Source of the DNA: Bacillota bacterium
GTDB taxonomy: Bacteria > Bacillota > UBA4882 > UBA8346
Direction: 5' to 3'
Assembly: GCA_023426245.1 (NCBI GenBank)
Contig: JAFABB010000003.1
Coordinates: forward strand, 62,001 to 126,000
DNA: 64,000 nucleotides
In this document: positions 32,675 through 42,127 of the stretch, piece after piece
How positions within the stretch are numbered: the first letter of the stretch is position 1
Layout: the number at the start of each line of letters is the position of its first letter
Position numbers and translations under genes: made by a program
Notes under the pieces: generated by a model
Told to the model about the DNA's origin: nothing
The model's input: only the letters and a program-made list of their open reading frames with translations
Databases searched by the model: none

Positions 32675-33595
32675 ATGTCTCAATCGGAATTTACTGTGCA
32701 GATGGTTGAAATCGATCGCTTACGCGCAAAACAGCATGCAATCATTTTGGCCCATAATTATCAAAATGATGAAATCCAAGATTTAGCGGATTATGTTGGG
32801 GATTCATTGGCCTTAAGTCAAATAGCGGCAAATACAAAGGCCGAAGTCGTCGTGTTTTGCGGAGTTCATTTTATGGCGGAAAGTGCGGCCGTCCTATCCC
32901 CTGAAAAAAAAGTTCTTTTACCGGATGAGACGGCTGGCTGCCCCATGGCGGAAATGGCTGAAGTTGATGAAGTTCTGAAATGGCGTGAGCAATATCCCCG
33001 GGCAGCGGTAGTCTCCTATGTAAATTCTACGGCAGCAGTCAAAGCGGTCAGTGATTATTGTTGCACATCTGCCAATGCTGTAAAATTGGTTCAAAATATA
33101 CCGGAGCAAGAAATCATATTTTTGCCCGATCAAAATTTGGGGCGTTATGTTGCCGGTAAAGCACCCCGGAAGAAATTTCACATCTGGCCCGGTTATTGCA
33201 TAACGCATCAGCGGATTACGCCGGAGGATGTAATCGTCGCCAAACAGCATCATCCGGATGCTTTCGTGTTGGTACATCCTGAATGCCGCGAGGATGTGGC
33301 TCAGATAGCTGATTTTATCGGAAGTACCTCGCAAATCATGAAATATGTCAGAGAATCTTCCGGTCAAAATTTTATTATCGGCACTGAAATGGGAATTATT
33401 CATGGCCTACAAAAGGAAAACCCGGAAAAAACCTTTTATTTATTATCTCCCGGGTTAGTCTGTCCCAACATGAAACGCATTACAATTCCTAAAGTCTTGG
33501 CTGCCTTGCAAAACCAAAGGAAGATCATTACGGTACCGCCTGAGATTCAGGTACGGGCAAGAGCATCCCTTGAGCGGATGTTAGAATATGTTTAA
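32675..33595 (+). CDS. nadA: Quinolinate synthase
   Basis: Condenses iminoaspartate with dihydroxyacetone phosphate to quinolinate, using a 4Fe-4S cluster. The 306-residue length fits the short bacterial form. Three conserved cysteines are visible in VFCGVHFMAE (about 83), near HPECREDV (about 200) and GLVCPNM (about 262). HNYQNDEIQDLADYVGDSL at the N-terminus is characteristic. It is the first gene of nadA-nadB-nadC, the complete aspartate route to nicotinate mononucleotide. ATG 32675 with a GGAG site. Confidence 0.95.
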   Translation: MSQSEFTVQMVEIDRLRAKQHAIILAHNYQNDEIQDLADYVGDSLALSQIAANTKAEVVVFCGVHFMAESAAVLSPEKKVLLPDETAGCPMAEMAEVDEVLKWREQYPRAAVVSYVNSTAAVKAVSDYCCTSANAVKLVQNIPEQEIIFLPDQNLGRYVAGKAPRKKFHIWPGYCITHQRITPEDVIVAKQHHPDAFVLVHPECREDVAQIADFIGSTSQIMKYVRESSGQNFIIGTEMGIIHGLQKENPEKTFYLLSPGLVCPNMKRITIPKVLAALQNQRKIITVPPEIQVRARASLERMLEYV

Positions 33596-33613
33596 AGGCA
33601 AGTGGAGGTCAAA

Positions 33614-35209
33614 ATGTTAAATTACTTTCCCGACGATCCGCCTCCTCTGGTCGATAAGGCCCAATTCCTGGTTGTTGGAGGCGGCATCGCCGGACTATAT
33701 ACTGCTTTGGAATTAAGTAAAACCGCCCGAGTCATTTTACTGACCAAATCTTTGATTCAGGAAAGCAATACCTATTATGCCCAGGGGGGAATTGCCTCAG
33801 CGTTGGGAGTGGAGGATTCGCCTGAGCTTCATTATCAAGATACGATGGCGGCCGGCGCCGGATTATGCAAGTCCGAAGCGGTGAAAATATTAGTTGGCGA
33901 AGGAGTGGGCCGGGTCCGGCAACTCATTGACGATGGGGTGCCTTTTGATCGAATACAGGCAGCAATCACTTTCACCCGAGAAGCCGCCCATAGTCGCAGC
34001 CGTATTCTGCATGCCCATGGAGATGCCACAGGGCGGGCTGTTTCGGAAACTTTAATCAGCCAATTGGAAAATCATAATATAACTGTTTATGAACACCACT
34101 TCGCCTTGGCATTGGCTAGGGAAGCAGGATTCTGCCGCGGGGTGGTCACAGTTCATCAAGGGACATTGAATTTATTTTTGGCCTCGGCGGTCATTCTCTG
34201 CACCGGCGGATTGGGTCAAATTTATGAAAAGACAACCAATCCTTCGGTCGCCACCGGCGATGGCATGATCCTGGCATATCGGGCGGGGGCGGTTTTGACG
34301 GATTTGGAATTTATTCAATTTCATCCTACCGCACTTTGCTTGCCATCGGCGCCTCCTTTTTTAATATCCGAAAGCGTCCGGGGTGAGGGAGGGTTGCTCA
34401 TCAACACTGCGGGTGAGCGATTTATGCCGCGTTATCACAAGTTGGCCGAGTTAGCGCCGCGTGATGTGGTGGCTCGTTCAATTTATACTGAAATGCAAAG
34501 AACAAATAGTTCTTGTGTTTTTTTAGATTTGGGTAAAATAAGACCTGAGGCGATTAAAGAGCGCTTCCCCAACATTTATGATACTTGTTTGCAATATGGT
34601 CTCGATATCCTATCGGAGCCGATTCCAGTAGCCCCGGCCGCTCATTACATGATGGGCGGAATCATGACCGATCTATGGGGAAGAACTTCCATTCCGGGAC
34701 TGTATGCAGCCGGAGAGGTGGCGGCTACCGGAGTTCATGGCGCCAATCGTTTGGCGAGTAACTCATTATTGGAAGGGTTAGTTTTTGGAGGCAGAATTGC
34801 TGATTTGTTAAAAAATCAACTTCAAGACCTTCCGAAAGCGAATGAAAATGAATTGGAAATCCATTACCCCGATATCCGGATTCCCTATGAACAGCGGACC
34901 AGTGGACTGGTTTGGTTACGAAAAATTACTACGGAACATTTAGGCATTGTCCGGGATAGAGCAGGCTTGCAGGAAGCAGAGAGGCTTTTGTCGCCAGAAA
35001 CCGGGCCACTTTCTAAAAACGGCTTCGAACTGAATCCGGCCTATTTTGAATTCCAAAATATGTTGGAGCTTGCCGGATTGATTGCCCGGGCTGCCAGGAT
35101 ACGGACTGAAAGTCGGGGCGCTCATTTCCGGGCCGATTATCCGGACCCGGATCCATCCTGGCAAAAACATATTCAATTTCAAAGTCAAACTGACGAGGTG
35201 GCGTTATGA
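33614..35209 (+). CDS. nadB: L-aspartate oxidase
   Basis: An FAD enzyme that makes iminoaspartate for NadA. The dinucleotide fold VVGGGIAGLYTALELS is at the N-terminus, RILHAHGDATGRAV and the ESVRGEGG and GRTSIPGLYAAGEVAATGVHGANRLASNSLLEGLVFG blocks are fumarate reductase/aspartate oxidase signatures, and a helical C-terminal domain follows. Length 531 residues is normal. ATG 33614 is chosen over GTG 33602 because GGAGG falls just before it. It ends with a 4-bp ATGA overlap with nadC. Confidence 0.95.
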   Translation: MLNYFPDDPPPLVDKAQFLVVGGGIAGLYTALELSKTARVILLTKSLIQESNTYYAQGGIASALGVEDSPELHYQDTMAAGAGLCKSEAVKILVGEGVGRVRQLIDDGVPFDRIQAAITFTREAAHSRSRILHAHGDATGRAVSETLISQLENHNITVYEHHFALALAREAGFCRGVVTVHQGTLNLFLASAVILCTGGLGQIYEKTTNPSVATGDGMILAYRAGAVLTDLEFIQFHPTALCLPSAPPFLISESVRGEGGLLINTAGERFMPRYHKLAELAPRDVVARSIYTEMQRTNSSCVFLDLGKIRPEAIKERFPNIYDTCLQYGLDILSEPIPVAPAAHYMMGGIMTDLWGRTSIPGLYAAGEVAATGVHGANRLASNSLLEGLVFGGRIADLLKNQLQDLPKANENELEIHYPDIRIPYEQRTSGLVWLRKITTEHLGIVRDRAGLQEAERLLSPETGPLSKNGFELNPAYFEFQNMLELAGLIARAARIRTESRGAHFRADYPDPDPSWQKHIQFQSQTDEVAL

Positions 35210-36045
35210 ATCGGTTTATCCTAGAGAATATCGTTAAAGGGGCTTTGTTGGAAGATTTACAACAGGGCGATATTACATCAGAGGCTATTTTTGATAAAGA
35301 TTTCATGGCGGAAGCTGTTTTTATGGCAAAGGCCGGGGGAATACTGGCCGGTTTGCCGGTTGTAAGCGAAGTTTTTCATCAGCTGAACCGCGATATGATT
35401 TGTTTAAAATCGTTATCCGATGGAGCGGAAGTAAGCCCTGGTACTGAAATTGCAACCTGGCAGGGCCCCATACGGTCAATCCTCGCCGGGGAAAGAGTTG
35501 CCCTCAATTTTCTGCAGAGATTATCGGGGATTGCCACGCAAACGGCCAGACTTGTCAATTTGAAGGGGGACTTGCCAGCCAAAATCGTGGATACCCGGAA
35601 GACTACTCCCGGCCTCCGGATGCTGGAAAAATATGCTGTCAGGATGGGCGGTGGGTGCAACCATCGTTTCAATTTGGCCGATGCGGTACTCATTAAAGAT
35701 AATCATATTGAAGCCTGCGGGTCCATTACCGAGGCCGTGAGGCGGGCAAAGGACTATATTCCCCATACGATGACTATTGAAGTGGAAGTGGAAACCAAGG
35801 CTCAAGTTGAGGAGGCTTTAGCCGCAGGGGCTGATATTATTATGCTGGATAATATGCCGGCACCGGAGATGCGGGCGATGGTGGAATTGATTAACCAAAG
35901 AGCTTTGGTTGAGGCATCGGGAAATGTTGATGAGCATACTATCAAGGAGATCGCCGCAACTGGAGTCGATATTATCTCTGTCGGAGCGATTACGCATTCG
36001 GTAAGAGCTTTGGACATTAGTCTGGATGTCCGGAAAAGGGAATAA
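35206..36045 (+). CDS. nadC: Nicotinate-nucleotide pyrophosphorylase (quinolinate phosphoribosyltransferase)
   Basis: Converts quinolinate and PRPP to nicotinate mononucleotide. 279 residues. Visible motifs: LQQGDITSEA near the N-terminus, VDTRKTTPGLRMLEKYAVRMGGGCNHR (Arg/Lys/His substrate cage, about 125-151), IKDNH, and EVEVETKAQVEEAL. It overlaps nadB by 4 bp, so translation is coupled. It converges with the next gene with 18 bp between. Confidence 0.95.
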   Translation: MNRFILENIVKGALLEDLQQGDITSEAIFDKDFMAEAVFMAKAGGILAGLPVVSEVFHQLNRDMICLKSLSDGAEVSPGTEIATWQGPIRSILAGERVALNFLQRLSGIATQTARLVNLKGDLPAKIVDTRKTTPGLRMLEKYAVRMGGGCNHRFNLADAVLIKDNHIEACGSITEAVRRAKDYIPHTMTIEVEVETKAQVEEALAAGADIIMLDNMPAPEMRAMVELINQRALVEASGNVDEHTIKEIAATGVDIISVGAITHSVRALDISLDVRKRE

Positions 36046-36063
36046 GGCGTCCATCATTGAATT

Positions 36064-37281
36064 TTATGAAGAAGTGTCCGGGGTATCTTTGGTTTGATTG
36101 ACTTCCCCTTCAGCTATGGACGTTTCATTTGTGCTTTCAGCAGAAACTGCAACATCATTTTGACTCTGCTCTGCGGATTCGTCAGCACTATCCGTAGAAG
36201 ATTCTTCGGGAGCGTCGGGGTTTTCCGGAGGAGTTTCTTTTAAATCCTTTGAAGACTCGTTTTTTGGAGTTTGGCTTGGTTCGGGATTGGTAACAGCTTT
36301 CTCGGAAACCTGAAAAGGCTTGGTGAAAAATCCGGCGGTATTGCTAAGACCTTCTCTAAGTTTAGGGCGTACATAATCCACTACGGTAGTCCCCGTTTCT
36401 TCCAGCTTTGAAGGGCACCCCAAAATAAAGCCGATAAAAATTCCGATCAAAAAGTTCTGGATGAATAAATTACCCGAACTTGCCAGCAATAAGAACATCG
36501 ATAAGTTGGAGACTTGTAAGAAAGGGCCCAACGCGCCGAGAACAACCAGGGAGATGCCGCTCATCACGGCAATAAAGCGTTTGGTTGCTCCGATGGTTGT
36601 AATCATCGGTAGTAAAGAAAAAACAATCAAAACGGCCTTCATAAACTGAATCGTCAGGATGACCGGGAGCGTTGGAATATTAAAACGGATTTGATAATTA
36701 TCAAAATAGAGTTTTTGGACTAAATGATAGTTGGTTACGCTAAACAGGAAGAAAAATAAAAAAGTGATCATGATAGAGACGGTTATACGCCTGATCCAGG
36801 CCGACCAGGGACGGTGGATATAGGACCCGAAGATTTGTTTGGATGAAGAGGCGAATAAAAAAGTAATCAGCAATCCGGCCACCAGTGCGGCCAAAAATTG
36901 TACCAGCATCAACGAAGGAAGCGTTGATGCCGTTAATAGATTGGGAGCGAGAAGAGCGCTTTCCAAGCTTATTGAAAAGGGGTTCAAAAAAAGAAATATA
37001 GTCCAAGTCAAGATATGATTGGGTTTTGATGTATGAACTATCTGAGAAATAGCTCCAATTACGAATCCCATTAAGACAGAGGCACCCAGAAACCATAATC
37101 TGTTCATGCCAAGCTTGTCCAAATCGGGGAAAGGCACACCTTGATGGGTCAATACGGTTCCCAGCCAAAAAATCGTCAGGGTATAAGCGACTCCGATAAG
37201 AATACTTTTCCATATAATCCGGGTGATTCTTTGAAAGATAGTTAACTGGGGGCTTTCACCCAAATTTTCTTTCCAAATCAT
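36064..37281 (-). CDS. Hypothetical multi-span membrane protein with acidic tail
   Basis: Not recognised. A 405-residue protein with about eight hydrophobic segments over the first 310 residues, followed by a low-complexity hydrophilic tail (about 325-405) rich in Ser, Glu, Asp, Pro and Thr, ending in DTPDTSS. The tail is probably disordered. The GFIIGCPSKLEE-like junction and short loops suggest most of the protein is embedded. It follows the metallo-hydrolase gene by 24 bp on the same strand and has an AGGAGG site. No functional motif is visible. Confidence 0.6.
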   Translation of the reverse strand: MIWKENLGESPQLTIFQRITRIIWKSILIGVAYTLTIFWLGTVLTHQGVPFPDLDKLGMNRLWFLGASVLMGFVIGAISQIVHTSKPNHILTWTIFLFLNPFSISLESALLAPNLLTASTLPSLMLVQFLAALVAGLLITFLFASSSKQIFGSYIHRPWSAWIRRITVSIMITFLFFFLFSVTNYHLVQKLYFDNYQIRFNIPTLPVILTIQFMKAVLIVFSLLPMITTIGATKRFIAVMSGISLVVLGALGPFLQVSNLSMFLLLASSGNLFIQNFLIGIFIGFILGCPSKLEETGTTVVDYVRPKLREGLSNTAGFFTKPFQVSEKAVTNPEPSQTPKNESSKDLKETPPENPDAPEESSTDSADESAEQSQNDVAVSAESTNETSIAEGEVNQTKDTPDTSS

Positions 37282-37305
37282 AAAGGTTCCTCCTCAAAAC
37301 GATAG

Positions 37306-38034
37306 CTAAAGCAGCAATTCCAGAACAATAGAATCTCCAGTCTTTTGATAATGGAAGAACTTTTGTACGGGCTGGGGATTTTCCGTTAAAAACCTGGCAA
37401 TAGACTGGGTATCTCCGAAAGTGTGCATCGGTACGAATAAATCCGGGTTCACCGTCCGGATGAACTGGGCTGCCCCGGACCAATTCGGAAGCCGGGGATC
37501 CGTATTTGAAAAGGCGATATGAATCGGCCAGCGTTTCAAGTTGGTTAAGACCTCTCCAAAATAATCCACTAAGAAGCGGTGTTCATGCTCGGTTAATCCA
37601 TCCCAGTCCCAACAGGCAAGATCTCCACCAAAGTAAATATGGAGTCCATTCAAGGATATTAAAAAAGCCACTCCTTCATCGTTGCTCCGGAAACTATGAA
37701 TCTCCATACCGTCGATGAAGTTGGTCTGATCCGGGGCGATGCTGTAACTTTCTATCAACTCTTTGTAGAATCGGTTTCGTTTCATAATATCTTTAGATAA
37801 AATATAGCTGATATTTTTAACAGCTGGACTTAACCGTGCAACATCACGGTTAAAATGATCCTTGTGATTGTGGGATGAAACCACATATAAGTCACTGCCG
37901 TTGATTTTGGTTTGGATAAGCTCACGCATTTCACTATTTAAATACTCGTCTGCAGGATAGTCAAAAAGAAAGGTTTTTTCTTGGACCTTTAGGACAAAGC
38001 AATTATGAAATATGTATGTAATCTCGGCTTTCAT
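37306..38034 (-). CDS. Metallo-beta-lactamase-fold hydrolase
   Basis: A 242-residue enzyme of the MBL fold. SSHNHKDHF (about 53-61) is the H-x-H-x-D-H metal motif; FGGDLACWDWD (about 134) supplies the later Asp; VPMHTFGD (about 202) the distal His. The short length and early FLFDYPAD strand resemble UlaG- or YhfI-like members rather than true beta-lactamases. The substrate is unknown. The gene precedes the membrane protein above in a two-gene operon. Confidence 0.8.
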   Translation of the reverse strand: MKAEITYIFHNCFVLKVQEKTFLFDYPADEYLNSEMRELIQTKINGSDLYVVSSHNHKDHFNRDVARLSPAVKNISYILSKDIMKRNRFYKELIESYSIAPDQTNFIDGMEIHSFRSNDEGVAFLISLNGLHIYFGGDLACWDWDGLTEHEHRFLVDYFGEVLTNLKRWPIHIAFSNTDPRLPNWSGAAQFIRTVNPDLFVPMHTFGDTQSIARFLTENPQPVQKFFHYQKTGDSIVLELLL

Positions 38035-38191
38035 GGTAACACCTCACTATCTATTCCCCATGGAATTCTATCTTTACCAAGAAAATTCCTGCGAATTTTT
38101 AATGCACGCTCCTATATAAATAACCGGTCGAAAATATTCTCCCGGTTTAAGAAAGTGAGTGTTCGGTGTTGATAATATTGGATTGAAAAGG

Positions 38192-39061
38192 TTATCCTTG
38201 AAGTTTAGGATCCATAATATCTCTTAAGGCATCGCCCACTAGATTCCAAGATAATACGAACAGGACGATTGCCATACCGGGATAAATAACCGTAAACCAA
38301 TATTTGAGCACGTTCTCTTGTTCTCCCAGCATCCAGTTACGGGCAAAGTTGATCATCTGACCCCAGTCTGCATAGCCCTCGGGGGCGCCCAGTCCTAAAA
38401 AACTCATCGAGGAAGCGACAATAACAACTGAACCTAAGGACATCGAAGCCTGAATAATAACCGGAAAGATGGTGTTGGGCAAAATATGCCGGGTAATGAT
38501 TTTGAAATCGCTGACTCCGATAGCCCTTGCCGCCATGATATATTCTTCTTGTTTGACAGCCAATATATTTCCCCGGATGAGGCGGGCATAGCTCATCCAG
38601 CCAAATAAAATTAAGGCCATCATCACACTATTCAGGCCGATTCCAAAAACTACGGTAAAGATGACCGCAAAGACAATCGTCGGGAAACTCATAAATATAT
38701 CGGTAAAACGCATCAGTAATTCATCCAGTTTACCCCCATAATAAGCCGAAATTGAGCCCAAAGTGATACCGATCAGTGTACTGAAAAATACCACGATCAG
38801 GCCGACTTTCAGGGCAGTCCTGGTTCCCCAGATAATACCGTAAAATATATCATAAGAACCTTGGGTTAAACCAAAGAGGTATTCCTCAGAAGGTGGGGAG
38901 GGTTCCAAGGTCCAGCCGCGCCGGGGAATTTGATAAGGATTGGATGGGTCACGGGGCGGCGCAAGGAATGGCGCTGCCAGTGCTATCAAGATAAATATCA
39001 ATAATAAGATGATTCCCGCTAAAGAGACCGGATTTTTTAATAAACGTTTGATGATTTTCAT
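38192..39061 (-). CDS. dppC: Peptide ABC transporter permease, DppC/OppC type
   Basis: A 289-residue permease with an N-terminal span (NPVSLAGIILLLIFILIALAAPFLAPP) and a further five. The EAA loop is MAARAIGVSDFKIITRHILPN (about 185-205). It is last in the order ATPase, ATPase, binding protein, permease B, permease C, 5 bp after permease B. Substrate could be oligopeptide, dipeptide or another ligand of the family. Confidence 0.9.
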   Translation of the reverse strand: MKIIKRLLKNPVSLAGIILLLIFILIALAAPFLAPPRDPSNPYQIPRRGWTLEPSPPSEEYLFGLTQGSYDIFYGIIWGTRTALKVGLIVVFFSTLIGITLGSISAYYGGKLDELLMRFTDIFMSFPTIVFAVIFTVVFGIGLNSVMMALILFGWMSYARLIRGNILAVKQEEYIMAARAIGVSDFKIITRHILPNTIFPVIIQASMSLGSVVIVASSMSFLGLGAPEGYADWGQMINFARNWMLGEQENVLKYWFTVIYPGMAIVLFVLSWNLVGDALRDIMDPKLQG

Positions 39062-39066
39062 TTTTT

Positions 39067-40098
39067 CTACTCCAATCGTACCCTGGGGTCGATGACTGAG
39101 TACAGAATGTCGACTGCCAGATTGATTAAAACCAAAAGGGTGGCATAAAATATGAGTACCCCCACAACCATTGGAACATCAAGGCGGGTAGCTGCCGTAG
39201 CAATCAAAAGCCCCAGTCCGGGAAAATTAAATACCGTTTCAACGATGACCACGCCGCCCAATAACCCCAGCAACATAATTCCGCTTAAAGTAGAGATCGG
39301 GATTAAGGTATTTCTCAGGGCATGCTTATTGATAACGGTGTTTTCGGGCAATCCTTTGGCACGGGCGGTCCGGATATAATCTTGATTCATCACCTCGAGC
39401 ATGGTTGACCGGGTAACCCTCAGAATAAACGCCCACCAAAGATAAGTCAAAGTGATGGTGGGTCCGACAAGATGCCGCAGCGCATCCCAAAGAATATCGA
39501 AACGCCCATTAAGAATGGAGTCCAAAATATTAAGCCCGGTAAATTGCCTGAAGCTTCCTGTTACGATCTCCAAATCCACCCAGGAGCTTATACGGCCTGG
39601 TGGAAACCAGCCGAGAATGCCATAACCAATCATTAATACGATGAGACCGAATACAAAATCGGGTAAGGACCAACCGACAATCGCGAAAATCCGGGTGGTA
39701 TGATCAATAGGCTGGTTGTGATGCCTGGCCGATAATACACCTAACATCACTCCGCCTATAATGACTGGAATAACCGCAAATAAGGCCAACTCCAAGGTAG
39801 CGGCGAACCGGATCCGAATGGCTTCCGTCACCGGCATGTGATTGGACTGCGACCACCCCAAATTGCCGTGAGCCAGATTACCAAGCCAACGAAAATACAT
39901 TTTATATAAGGGATCGTTGAGATGATATTTCTGAACCATCGCTTCCAGATTGACCCTTTTTTCCGCATCGGGGGAAGGCAGGTAAGTTGCCAATCTGGCC
40001 CATGGCCCCATCGAATTGATCATCAGAAAAATGACAATGGAAATCCCGATCAAAACCGCCGGCAATAACATGAGCCGCCGTAAAATATAATTTAGCAT
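39067..40098 (-). CDS. dppB: Peptide ABC transporter permease, DppB/OppB type
   Basis: A 343-residue permease opening MLNYILRRLMLLPAVLIGISIVIF, the standard DppB start, with six spans, the long periplasmic loop between spans 1 and 2, and the EAA loop YIRTARAKGLPENTVINKHALRN (about 233-255). ATG 40098 is used because GGAGG lies between it and the upstream ATG 40116. A large hairpin separates it from the binding-protein gene. Confidence 0.9.
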   Translation of the reverse strand: MLNYILRRLMLLPAVLIGISIVIFLMINSMGPWARLATYLPSPDAEKRVNLEAMVQKYHLNDPLYKMYFRWLGNLAHGNLGWSQSNHMPVTEAIRIRFAATLELALFAVIPVIIGGVMLGVLSARHHNQPIDHTTRIFAIVGWSLPDFVFGLIVLMIGYGILGWFPPGRISSWVDLEIVTGSFRQFTGLNILDSILNGRFDILWDALRHLVGPTITLTYLWWAFILRVTRSTMLEVMNQDYIRTARAKGLPENTVINKHALRNTLIPISTLSGIMLLGLLGGVVIVETVFNFPGLGLLIATAATRLDVPMVVGVLIFYATLLVLINLAVDILYSVIDPRVRLE

Positions 40099-40133
40099 GG
40101 ATGATAGCCTCCGCATTCAATCGGCTTGAGTCA

Positions 40134-40174
40134 CCGGCCTGAAGATTGGGAAATGTCTCCCATCTTCAGGCCGG
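40134..40174 (-). other. Strong intercistronic hairpin between binding-protein and permease genes
   Basis: CCGGCCTGAAGAT (40134-40146) pairs perfectly with ATCTTCAGGCCGG (40162-40174) around a 15-nt loop. No T-run follows on the transcribed minus strand. Such hairpins commonly protect the upstream binding-protein mRNA and lower downstream permease expression. Confidence 0.75.
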
Positions 40175-40187
40175 GAAAGACCAATGA

Positions 40188-42011
40188 TTATTTCTTTACT
40201 TTATAAAGGGAATAGTAGTCATAAAAGCAGGGGCGGATTGGGTCATTTACAAAACCTTTAACCCAGGAACCCATGACTCTCCAGTTGAGTTCATCGACAT
40301 AACAAAGATATGGGGCGTACTCGAAAGCCTTCTTTTGGATTTCGGTATATATTTTAGCGCGTTGTCTCAGATCGGTCGTTCCGATACCGGCGTCAACCAA
40401 CGGATCGAAGACTTTTTGGGCTAATTCAATCCCATGAGATCCGGTATACTTCATATAATCGCCGGCGCTATTGAGGTAAGCAAAGGCAAAGTTATGCGGG
40501 TCGGCATAATCGGCCTGCCAACCAACGAAAACCAAAGGAAGTTGCCCTTCACGCCGCCTCGGTAGCATGGTTGGCCACTCCATTCCTAGAACATCCACTT
40601 TAAACTTGGGATTAATGCTCTCCAGTCCGAACTTTAAGATCTCGGCTGCGGTTTTACGGGAGTTATTGGGGATATTATAAACAAGGGTAAATTTAAAGCC
40701 GTTCTTCCATACTTCGCCGTTAAACGCTTTTTTAAAATATTCTTCAGCCTTTTTGGTGTTGTAACTATATTTTTCCATTTTGGTGTCAAAAAAGGACTTG
40801 AAAGCGATGGGAATCGGGCCGTAAGGAGTAGATCCTTGACCCTTGGCTACGTCTTTGATATACGATGCGTAATCGAAGGCATAGGAAAAGCCTTTACGGA
40901 CATTAATATCAGAAAAGAAGTCAGAGGGGATCCCTTTGCCGTCCAGTTTGCCGCTGCCGACCAACTCATTTCCCTCGGTTTTAATTCCTTGATTGAATAT
41001 GGCCACAGTATTGGACACCCACGGTAATTTCGTCAAGATGACTACATTTGGAACGGACTGCATTTGGCTGATGTTTTCGGTGGGGATCCAAATGGCGTCG
41101 GCCGCGCCTTGCTGGAGCATGAGTTTTTTGGTGTTGAATTCGGTCACGCCGTTATTTTCAATGACCGTTTTCAGCTTGGCCGGGCCGCGGAAGTAATCTT
41201 TAAAGGCCGTAAAAGTATGGATAGCGGTGCTGCGGTCCCATTTGACATGGATAAAAGGTCCGGTCCCCATCTCTTTGTCGAAGAGGGTCATTTTTTCGGT
41301 GGGGAGATCGTGCCATTTCACCCAGTTTTCAGGATTGCCGTCCCAGTCCCCATGTTCAATCATCCATTTTTTATTCAGAATTGCGGACCAATTGGAATCC
41401 TTCGCCAGGATTGCCAAAAAAGGAGGATACGGTTTGGCTAAATGAAAGATAATGTTATTTCCCTGTACCTCAACAGAGGCCATGACAGCTTTGGCAGTTG
41501 CCAAAAGAGCGTCTTTGCCTACTTTTGAAAAATCGTCGGTTTTTCCAAGCTTGCAGGCGTATTCGGTGATGGTGCTGACGCCCAGCAACGGTTCCAACAG
41601 CATCCAATTGGCGCCGCCGTTGGGATCGGCCAACATACCCCTTTCAAAGGAATATTGAACATCCTGGGGAGTTAAAACAGCACCGTTATGGAATTTTACC
41701 CCTTTCCGAATCGGGAAGGTATAGGTTTTGCCGTCTTTGGAAATAAGACCGTTGGCTATAGAGGGGACTTTAGAGGTGAGTAGCGGTTCAAATTCTGTGA
41801 TGCTGCCCGGCTTATATTGGACCAGATTGTCATAGCATTGAAAGATAATTCCGCCACTGGCTACATCATAGGCTTTGGCCGGGTCCATGGTCTCGGCGTC
41901 GCCATTTCCCAGGAAAGTAAGGGTACTGGCATCAAAATTTGCCGCTAAAGCCAGAGAACAAATGAACACCATCACGATTGCCATTAAAAATACCCGAAAA
42001 TACCTTTTCAT
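40188..42011 (-). CDS. Peptide ABC transporter substrate-binding protein, family 5
   Basis: A 607-residue secreted protein. The signal peptide is MKRYFRVFLMAIVMVFICSLALAA; the family-5 signature appears as KVPSIANGLISKDGKTYTFPIRKGVKFHNGAVLTPQDVQYSF, and the C-terminal part keeps the usual AEEYFKKAFNG and QADYADPHNFAFAYL blocks. ATG 42011 is chosen because GGGAGG lies 7 nt upstream; the longer frame would add a non-signal extension. It feeds the DppB/DppC permeases downstream; the hairpin after it should favour its overproduction. The ligand is unknown. Confidence 0.9.
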   Translation of the reverse strand: MKRYFRVFLMAIVMVFICSLALAANFDASTLTFLGNGDAETMDPAKAYDVASGGIIFQCYDNLVQYKPGSITEFEPLLTSKVPSIANGLISKDGKTYTFPIRKGVKFHNGAVLTPQDVQYSFERGMLADPNGGANWMLLEPLLGVSTITEYACKLGKTDDFSKVGKDALLATAKAVMASVEVQGNNIIFHLAKPYPPFLAILAKDSNWSAILNKKWMIEHGDWDGNPENWVKWHDLPTEKMTLFDKEMGTGPFIHVKWDRSTAIHTFTAFKDYFRGPAKLKTVIENNGVTEFNTKKLMLQQGAADAIWIPTENISQMQSVPNVVILTKLPWVSNTVAIFNQGIKTEGNELVGSGKLDGKGIPSDFFSDINVRKGFSYAFDYASYIKDVAKGQGSTPYGPIPIAFKSFFDTKMEKYSYNTKKAEEYFKKAFNGEVWKNGFKFTLVYNIPNNSRKTAAEILKFGLESINPKFKVDVLGMEWPTMLPRRREGQLPLVFVGWQADYADPHNFAFAYLNSAGDYMKYTGSHGIELAQKVFDPLVDAGIGTTDLRQRAKIYTEIQKKAFEYAPYLCYVDELNWRVMGSWVKGFVNDPIRPCFYDYYSLYKVKK

Positions 42012-42127
42012 AAAAATACCTCCCTTAAATTTTATTTTCAAGCCAATATCCGCCGCCTGCTTGGCGGTAAGCGTATACTTTCACCTCCAATGCAAAATCG
42101 TTTGATAATTCCATGTTTCTTGATCGA

